This document shows positions 1 through 5,032 of a stretch of DNA of 7,025 bases, piece by piece; the first letter of the stretch is position 1, and each line of letters starts with the position of its first letter. The notes under the pieces were generated by a model. That model did not search any database. It was not told the DNA's origin and worked only from the letters and a program-made list of their open reading frames with translations. The stretch spans positions 1 to 7,025 of the forward strand of contig SCTL01000449.1 of NCBI GenBank assembly GCA_004297495.1. The letters run 5' to 3'. A program made the position numbers and the translations under genes. Source of the DNA: Verrucomicrobiota bacterium. Its GTDB lineage: Bacteria > Verrucomicrobiota > Verrucomicrobiia > Limisphaerales > JADLHS01.

Positions 1-1203
1 GGAGACGTTGACGTCGGACGGCTGCGTGGTGAAGGCCAGTTGCGCGCCTAACACCGGGACGGCAATGTTGAAAGTCGTACTCGTAGCATTGGCGATTCCC
101 GCGCCGATACCCGAGGCGGCGGCCGTGAGTTGCTTCGCGCCCACTTGATCAATGCTCAGATTACTGAACGTGGCTTTGCCGGAGGAGTCGGTGTTCTGCG
201 TAAGCGTGCCGCTCAAAATGCCGCTGCCGCTGGAAAGCGTGAGCGTGATGGGGACGTTGTTGGTGGCGACTGCCTGGCCGCCCGTGTCCTGTGCTTGAAC
301 AACGACGGCGTTCATGGTTGCCCCGGGCGCGGCGCTGGCGGGTTGCGTGGTGAACGCGAGTTTGGTCGCCGGCCCTGCGGGCGCTCCGCCAGTCGCATCC
401 TGCCAGGTCGAACCGATGCGCAATTCATCAACTTGGAACGTGCCGCCGGCAGCGTCGGAAAGATAGCATTGCCCCAAACCAGCAGCGCCGGGAGCGAGGT
501 CAGTCCCGGTGTTGATGGTGACATCAGCCGCACCCGCGCCCGCCTCGGTACCCTGGTAAGTCGAAAGGATCCACAAATTCGCGGTGTTGGGCGTGGTGGA
601 AAAATCGTATTTCACCACCACCATGTAAGTCGTGTTCGCCGTGATCGCTGCCGTCCGGTAAACGCCGGCCGCGCCATTTTTTGCCAGCCCGATTTTGATG
701 CCACTGCTGTTGATCATGCGGACACTGCAAAACGGCGAAGCGGCCGAGGTCGCATTTTGCAGCGCCAAAGTAAAGCCGTCATTGTAATTCGGTGAAGTGG
801 TGGTGTCCGAACTCCGCATGCTGCCACTCGATGTCACCTTTAACAGGAAACAAGCATAGACCGTCCCGCTGACGATGGTTCCGGAACTCGTGAACGTGTT
901 AAAATTTTGCTGGTTGTGGCCGGTGTTGCCGATGGTCACGTCATTGCCGCCGGCAGCGGGAAACCCTGCCGGCCCAGTGAGACCGGTCGCCGTCACGTTG
1001 ATCGCGGACTTGGTGGTCGTGTCCCAGGTTCCATTCGCTGGCGAGACGCCAAGGGCGCCAGCGGGGTAGCTGAAAGGCTCGGTCAGATAGAGCGTAGCGC
1101 GGGCCGGCGGGCTGGCAAGCAGCGCGGTGAGGGCGAGCGCCATCAGGGCAGGACGATAACAGCGGTTAAGAAGACGGCGGATGAGGGGATGGTTTGCTTT
1201 CAT
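1..1203 (-). CDS. Exported LamG-like / Ig-like repeat protein, N-terminal part (3' end beyond window)
   Basis: The frame is open from the ATG at 1203-1201 to the left window edge, giving 401 residues with no stop. Residues 1-36 form a classic signal peptide: a basic n-region (MKANHPLIRR), a hydrophobic MALALTALLA core and a PPARA cleavage site. The mature start, TLYLTEPFSYPAGALG, closely resembles the mature start of the neighbouring pectate lyase. Residues about 38-270 look like a concanavalin/LamG-type jelly roll ending in VDELRIGSTW. From about 280 there is a bacterial Ig-like (Big/invasin-type) repeat, KLAFTTQPASAAPG to about 381, and a second copy starts at 388 (QLAFTTQP), so a repeat series probably continues off the edge. 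No catalytic motif is visible. A role as a secreted or surface binding or adhesion protein is inferred from architecture only. The sequence before the ATG is pyrimidine-rich with no Shine-Dalgarno; the start is chosen for the signal peptide. The gene lies 154 nt downstream of the lyase gene on the same strand, so co-transcription is possible but unproven. Confidence 0.85.
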   Translation of the reverse strand, partial: MKANHPLIRRLLNRCYRPALMALALTALLASPPARATLYLTEPFSYPAGALGVSPANGTWDTTTKSAINVTATGLTGPAGFPAAGGNDVTIGNTGHNQQNFNTFTSSGTIVSGTVYACFLLKVTSSGSMRSSDTTTSPNYNDGFTLALQNATSAASPFCSVRMINSSGIKIGLAKNGAAGVYRTAAITANTTYMVVVKYDFSTTPNTANLWILSTYQGTEAGAGAADVTINTGTDLAPGAAGLGQCYLSDAAGGTFQVDELRIGSTWQDATGGAPAGPATKLAFTTQPASAAPGATMNAVVVQAQDTGGQAVATNNVPITLTLSSGSGILSGTLTQNTDSSGKATFSNLSIDQVGAKQLTAAASGIGAGIANATSTTFNIAVPVLGAQLAFTTQPSDVNVS

Positions 1204-1357
1204 GAGGCGTGAGGGGGTCGAGGGATTTGGGGTTGCGTATATGCGTCTATGAGTATCGCGTCGAGCGCGTTGGTATTTATTGGGACGGTGTCATTCTCCA
1301 CAACCCACGCCCGATGTCCACGATGCGGGGCTGCATTGCTGCTTGAAATAATGGCAC
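1204..1357. other. Spacer between two minus-strand genes, no confident signal
   Basis: These 154 nt separate the lyase stop codon from the start of the left-hand gene. I see no hairpin followed by a T tract that would make a convincing terminator for the lyase. I also see no strong promoter hexamers; the only AT-rich patch near the downstream start reads GCATATACGC on the minus strand, which is weak. The spacer is long for a tight operon but does not exclude read-through. Confidence 0.5.
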
Positions 1358-3898
1358 TCACGGGGCGAATGGGCCTTTGCCCGCGCCGGCGTTGTTGGTG
1401 ACGACATCCGGCACACCGGCCGGCGCGTCCAGCGTGTAGGAATAGGACGGCGCGAACACCGAGTCCGTGCCGGGCACCATGACGCGGATCGTGCCGTCGC
1501 CGTTCGTCTTCGTGCCGGTCCAGGTCACGCCGAACGAAGTCCCGAGGAACGGCACGTTGTTGTTGTTCGCGAAAAGTTTTCCCTGCACGCCGCTGGCGCC
1601 GGTGATGTATTGCTCCCACGGATTCTGCACGGACTGGAAGAAATTATTCTCCACCAGCAGCTCGGCGTTGATGCGGGTGCGGATGCAGTAATTGTTGCCG
1701 GGCGAGTTGTAGAAATTGTTAAAGCAATGCACGCGGCCAAATCGCACCGAAGGCATGCGCTCGACACAATTCGTCGTCCACCAGTTGTGATGATACGTGA
1801 TGTGATACTGGCTGCCGTCATCGGAGTCGCTGGCGGCGATCAGACTGACGAGGCGGTGATTCGGGTCGGGCGGGTTGTCGGTGTAATAAAATTTACACCA
1901 CGAGATCGTGAGGTAGTCGGATGACTGCGTGATGTCGAGGTTGCCGTCGCTGGAGTCCACCAGCGTGCAATGATCAATCCACACGTGATCGGAGTAATGG
2001 ATGCCGATGTTGTCCTCGGTGGAATTCTTGATCGTCAGATTGCGGAGGATGACGTTGGTCGAGCGATAGAGATACAACCCGCCGCCGGTCAGCACGACGT
2101 CATTGGAGCCGATCACAGTCTTGTTGGGCCGGATGTGCGTGGCCATTCCGGAAAGCGTGAACGAATTCGTAAGGATGATCGTGTAGGGCGGGTTCACGTC
2201 CGAGTAGGACTGCAACTCGGATTCGCTGCCGGCGTAAACCGTCGGACCGGCCGCGCCGCCGGTGACGGTGAAGCCGGTGTTGCCGAAACCGACGTGGCTG
2301 AAATCAATCGCGTTCGTGGACAGCGGATTGACGGTGAGCGTGGCGAGGCTGCTGTTCGTTGCGCCGTAGTTGTTGGTCACCGTGACCGAGTAAGCGCCCG
2401 CGTCGTTGCTCGACACGCCCGCGAGCGTGAGCGAAGCGTTGGTTTGATTCGCCAGCGGCGTGGTGGTGTTGAAGAACCATTGATACCGCAGCGGCGGCGT
2501 GCCCGAGGCCGTGACGTTCAACACGGCGGTCGCGCCTTCCGTCACGGTCTGACTTTGCGGCTGCGTGACGATGCTGGGTGGCGCGAGAATGTTGCTCACC
2601 GTCAGCGTGGCCACCGAACTCGTGGCCGCGCCGGCGAGGTTGGTGACGATGACGAAATAATTTCCCGCGTTGTTGGTTTGGGCGTTGTTGATCGTGAGTG
2701 CGGCAAGCGTTGCGCCGCCCAACGCGGCGTTGTTGAAATACCATTGGAAATTCAGCGGCGCAGTTCCGCTGGCAGTCGAATAAAAATTCGCCGTCTGATT
2801 CGCGGTCACGGTCAGGTTCGTGGGCTGCGCCGTGATCTGCGGCGCGACGGGCGTCGTCACTCCGCCGCCGATCCGGAGACGATAAAACTGCTGGCCTACG
2901 CCGACAGGAATGGGATTGGTCAGATCAAAATTTCCGCTCGCGTCAAAATTGTCGGAGGCCACGTCGCCCCACTGGCTGACGGGCGTGGCGAGCGAAGTGG
3001 AGGCGATGAGGTCGAACGCGCCGTTGGCCGCGCCGTTGGTGCCGCGAAGAATGAGAGCCACAGGTGTTCTGAGAACTTGGGTGAAACGCGGGCCGCTGCC
3101 GCTGACCGGCGGCACGGTCGAGCCGTCCGTGGGCGTGACTTCCGCCCAGGTAGTGCCCACGCGCAGTTCGTCCAGCCAGACCGTTTGGTTCACCGCGTGA
3201 TTAAGAAACACGTAGGACAACGCCGCGGCATCGCTCGAACTTGCCGTGCCGGTCGTCAACGTGACGGCGGGCGGACTGTTCGTGCCGAGCGCCGCGGGAT
3301 CGAGCCACAAATCCACCGCATCGTTCCCCGCGAGAAACGAGTAGCGCGCGACAACCAGATGTGTGCCGGCGCTCAAAGTCGTCGTCACCGGCGGCGTGCT
3401 CGCGGACTTGGCGAGGCCGAGCGTCGTGCCGTTGAGAAAAACTCCGAGCGGCGGCGAACTGGATGCGGAGCTTCCGTTTTGCAAATACGCGATCAATTTC
3501 GCTCCGCTGCCCGCCGTTTGAATGTTCAACAGGAAGGAAACATAGACGTTCGTGCCCGCGCCGGATTGCTCGGTGAAGGGCGCGGCCTTTTTTTTGAATG
3601 TGCCGCCGGAGAAAACGAAGCCGTTCCCGGTTTCGCCGAACAAGCCGGCGCTGGTTAACGCCGCGTTCGTGTTCACGGCCAGCGAAGAATTGGCGCTGTC
3701 GCCACCGGACCAAATCGCATCACCGATTCCCGCCGCGCCGAGATTACCATTGGGATAGGCAAAGTGTTCTTCGAACAGCAACGCGGCGCGCGCCGGGAGT
3801 GGAAGCAGCAGGAGCAAAGCCAGAGGAAGCCCTTGCAGGCAAAGGCGGATTTCATCGCCCGCGTACAAAAGACAATGAGTCCACGGTTCTCGGCTCAT
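1358..3898 (-). CDS. Secreted multidomain pectate lyase (PL1 family)
   Basis: This is an 846-residue exported protein predicted to cleave polygalacturonate by calcium-dependent beta-elimination outside the cytoplasm. From the ATG at 3898 the domains are: signal peptide about 1-38 (LALLLLLPLPARA), LamG-like about 40-250 ending LDELRVGTTW, a module about 267-343 ending QQFYRLR, Ig-like 1 about 351-435, Ig-like 2 about 440-523, and a PL1 beta-helix about 530-846. PL1 hallmarks are VWIDHCT (639-645), DGNLDIT (651-657; the two Asp match the usual calcium ligands), an upstream Asp near 629 as a possible third ligand, YHHNWW, and ERMPSVRFG, whose RxPxxR motif (714-719) supplies the catalytic arginine. 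All key residues appear present, so the lyase domain should be active. The Ig and LamG domains probably bind substrate or the cell surface. The frame stays open up to 4111, but that extension lacks signal-peptide character and crosses the divergent promoter region. The start at 3898 is itself uncertain: its n-region is acidic, and a better signal peptide start lies in another frame at 3855. The gene is divergent from a DUF3826-like gene, which fits pectin use. Confidence 0.9.
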   Translation of the reverse strand: MSREPWTHCLLYAGDEIRLCLQGLPLALLLLLPLPARAALLFEEHFAYPNGNLGAAGIGDAIWSGGDSANSSLAVNTNAALTSAGLFGETGNGFVFSGGTFKKKAAPFTEQSGAGTNVYVSFLLNIQTAGSGAKLIAYLQNGSSASSSPPLGVFLNGTTLGLAKSASTPPVTTTLSAGTHLVVARYSFLAGNDAVDLWLDPAALGTNSPPAVTLTTGTASSSDAAALSYVFLNHAVNQTVWLDELRVGTTWAEVTPTDGSTVPPVSGSGPRFTQVLRTPVALILRGTNGAANGAFDLIASTSLATPVSQWGDVASDNFDASGNFDLTNPIPVGVGQQFYRLRIGGGVTTPVAPQITAQPTNLTVTANQTANFYSTASGTAPLNFQWYFNNAALGGATLAALTINNAQTNNAGNYFVIVTNLAGAATSSVATLTVSNILAPPSIVTQPQSQTVTEGATAVLNVTASGTPPLRYQWFFNTTTPLANQTNASLTLAGVSSNDAGAYSVTVTNNYGATNSSLATLTVNPLSTNAIDFSHVGFGNTGFTVTGGAAGPTVYAGSESELQSYSDVNPPYTIILTNSFTLSGMATHIRPNKTVIGSNDVVLTGGGLYLYRSTNVILRNLTIKNSTEDNIGIHYSDHVWIDHCTLVDSSDGNLDITQSSDYLTISWCKFYYTDNPPDPNHRLVSLIAASDSDDGSQYHITYHHNWWTTNCVERMPSVRFGRVHCFNNFYNSPGNNYCIRTRINAELLVENNFFQSVQNPWEQYITGASGVQGKLFANNNNVPFLGTSFGVTWTGTKTNGDGTIRVMVPGTDSVFAPSYSYTLDAPAGVPDVVTNNAGAGKGPFAP
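3588..3595. other. Eight-base A/T homopolymer inside the lyase gene
   Basis: The plus strand has eight consecutive T, read as eight A in the lyase coding strand (TTC AAA AAA AAG, encoding FKKK), within the LamG-like domain. The frame is maintained across the run. Such runs in GC-rich genes are prone to indels and polymerase slippage. Confidence 0.6.
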
Positions 3899-4121
3899 GC
3901 GTATTTGGTGAGCGTAGTCTCCCAATCGGAAACTTCCGTGTCCATATCCCACCGTGCAACGTGCGGTGAAAAATGCGCACTGAACTGATGGTGGGGCAGG
4001 GTTGAAACCGTAATGCCCTCCGAGCCGTCGCGCTGTTCTCGCGCAAGCAGCGTGGAAGTTTTTCAATCGAATGTTTCTCGTCTTGAATAATCTTCGCTGG
4101 CAGGCTTCCAATCACAGCATC
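3899..4121. promoter_or_regulatory. Divergent intergenic region between lyase and DUF3826-like genes
   Basis: These 223 nt separate two divergently transcribed exported-protein genes, so both promoters, and any shared regulation in response to pectin, should lie here. For the plus-strand gene the best candidate is a -10-like AATAAT at 4086-4091, with a weak -35-like TTCAAT at 4062-4067 (18-nt spacing), placing transcription start about 25 nt before the ATG. No convincing minus-strand promoter, operator palindrome or riboswitch fold was recognised. Neither candidate start has a strong Shine-Dalgarno. The region is called from gene arrangement; the hexamers are tentative. Confidence 0.4.
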
Positions 4122-4883
4122 ATGAAAAAACAATTTATTCTCCGATCACACTTTATTGCGGCCACGTGCCTCGCCGTACTCAACTGCGGACTTCCGACTT
4201 TTGCGCAAAGTCCGGCCCCGGTTTCCAACGCGACGAGCGGCGACGCGAAAACGCTCGAGGCAAAATCCAAATCCGACGCCGACACCGAGCAGAAGGCCGC
4301 CGAGTGGGTCGGCTCGCTCAAACTCGGAGACGCCGCCAAATCAAAACGTGTGACGGAAATCGTGGCCACGCATCTTAAGGCGGTGCGCGACTGGCACAAT
4401 GAGCATCCCTTCACCTCAGTGCCAGCGGGCACCAACGCCGCCACCGGCAAGCCGCTCAATCAACTCGAACGCGAGATGATCGCCGACGGCGCGATGCCAA
4501 AGTCCGTTCACGATAATCTGATGACGGGCTTGCGCAAGGAACTCAGCCCGGAACAAGTTGAGTCGATTCTCGACAAATACACCGTCGGCAAGGTCGCGTT
4601 CACGATGAACGGCTATCGCGCCATCGTCCCGGACCTGACGGCGGAGGAAGAGAAAACGATTCTCGGTTTCCTCAAGCAGGCGCGCGAGGAGGCGGTGGAC
4701 TACAAGAACATGAAAGAGATTTCCGCCGTGTTTGAAATTTACAAAACGAAGTCCGAGCAGCACCTCAACTCGAACGGGCGCGACTGGAAGAAGATGTACA
4801 AAGCCTACACCGACGCCATCAAGGCGAAGAAGGCGGAGGCGGCGAAACAAAAGGCGGCGGCAGAGAATCCTGCCGGGAAATAG
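4122..4883 (+). CDS. Exported DUF3826-like protein
   Basis: A 253-residue protein. The ATG at 4122 gives a textbook signal peptide (MKKQFILRSHFIAATCLAVL, then likely cleavage after PTFA, residue 28); an in-frame ATG at 4071 would add 17 residues in front of it and is less likely. A low-complexity linker (about 29-55) leads into a mostly helical, charged domain (about 56-235). Its YTVGKVAFTMNGYRAIVPDL segment (153-171), LTAEEEKTILGFLKQAREEA and the later IYKTK..HLNSNGRDWKK stretch match what I recall of the DUF3826 family, found mainly in Bacteroidota and Verrucomicrobiota and described only as putatively sugar-binding. The C-terminus is Lys/Ala-rich (about 233-253). No enzyme motif is visible. 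VLNC (19-22) resembles a lipobox but has Asn before Cys, so lipidation is not supported. The gene is divergent from a PL1 pectate lyase, which suggests a periplasmic accessory role in pectin breakdown; that role is inferred. It ends ahead of a palindrome and a strong terminator. Confidence 0.85.
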   Translation: MKKQFILRSHFIAATCLAVLNCGLPTFAQSPAPVSNATSGDAKTLEAKSKSDADTEQKAAEWVGSLKLGDAAKSKRVTEIVATHLKAVRDWHNEHPFTSVPAGTNAATGKPLNQLEREMIADGAMPKSVHDNLMTGLRKELSPEQVESILDKYTVGKVAFTMNGYRAIVPDLTAEEEKTILGFLKQAREEAVDYKNMKEISAVFEIYKTKSEQHLNSNGRDWKKMYKAYTDAIKAKKAEAAKQKAAAENPAGK

Positions 4884-4909
4884 GACGGCGGATTTTGGCG
4901 GACTCACCT

Positions 4910-4981
4910 CGTAGCGGCGTCTCGGCAGAGCGCCGCACTTTTCCAGAATAATTTGCGGCGCTCTGCCGAGACGCCGCTACG
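4910..4981. repeat. 28-bp perfect inverted repeat with 16-nt loop
   Basis: The left arm, 4910-4937, begins CGTAGCGGCGTCTCGGCAGA, and the right arm, 4954-4981, is its exact reverse complement. The innermost A-T pair closes a 16-nt AT-rich loop (4938-4953). The arms are GC-rich and rich in internal GCGGCG/CGCCGC. The element starts 27 nt after the DUF3826-like stop codon and abuts, but is separate from, a conventional terminator. Its length and perfection exceed what termination needs, and it has no T tract of its own, so a dispersed REP/MITE-like intergenic element is more likely. That it is dispersed in the genome is inferred; only one copy is visible here. Confidence 0.85.
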
Positions 4982-4982
4982 C

Positions 4983-5015
4983 AAAAAAGCCCGGGCCATG
5001 ACAGCCCGGGCTTTT
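4983..5015. terminator. Bidirectional rho-independent terminator
   Basis: A perfect 12-bp stem, AAAAGCCCGGGC (4985-4996) pairing with GCCCGGGCTTTT (5004-5015), encloses a 7-nt loop. It is flanked by an A tract (4983-4988) on the left and T-rich sequence (TTTTGCTTTTC) on the right, so it can end transcription from both sides. It sits between converging genes, about 100 nt after the plus-strand stop and 18 nt after the minus-strand stop, as expected for a shared terminator. Confidence 0.9.
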
Positions 5016-5032
5016 GCTTTTCAATTTTCAGT

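Noticed and set aside
130..1212. Plus-strand open frames opposite the left-hand gene (130-795, 875-1069, 907-1212)
   Set aside because: They are antisense to a continuous 401-residue minus-strand frame with a signal peptide and recognisable domains; the translations show no domain features.
1970..3658. A long plus-strand open frame (562 codons) opposite the pectate lyase
   Set aside because: It is antisense to a lyase gene with clear domains and motifs. Its translation is Arg/Gly/Val-rich with no recognisable domain, typical of a GC-rich shadow frame.
3899..4111. N-terminal extension of the lyase to an ATG at 4111
   Set aside because: It would put 71 residues with no export character before the signal peptide and would run through the divergent promoter region, ending 10 nt from the opposite gene's start.
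4071..4121. Upstream ATG for the DUF3826-like protein
   Set aside because: It adds 17 residues ahead of a standard MKK signal peptide and overlaps the best -10-like element; the ATG at 4122 is the better start.
4180..4198. Possible lipobox (VLNC) in the DUF3826-like signal peptide
   Set aside because: The residue before Cys is Asn, not Gly, Ala or Ser, and a good signal peptidase I site (PTFA) follows, so lipoprotein processing is not supported.
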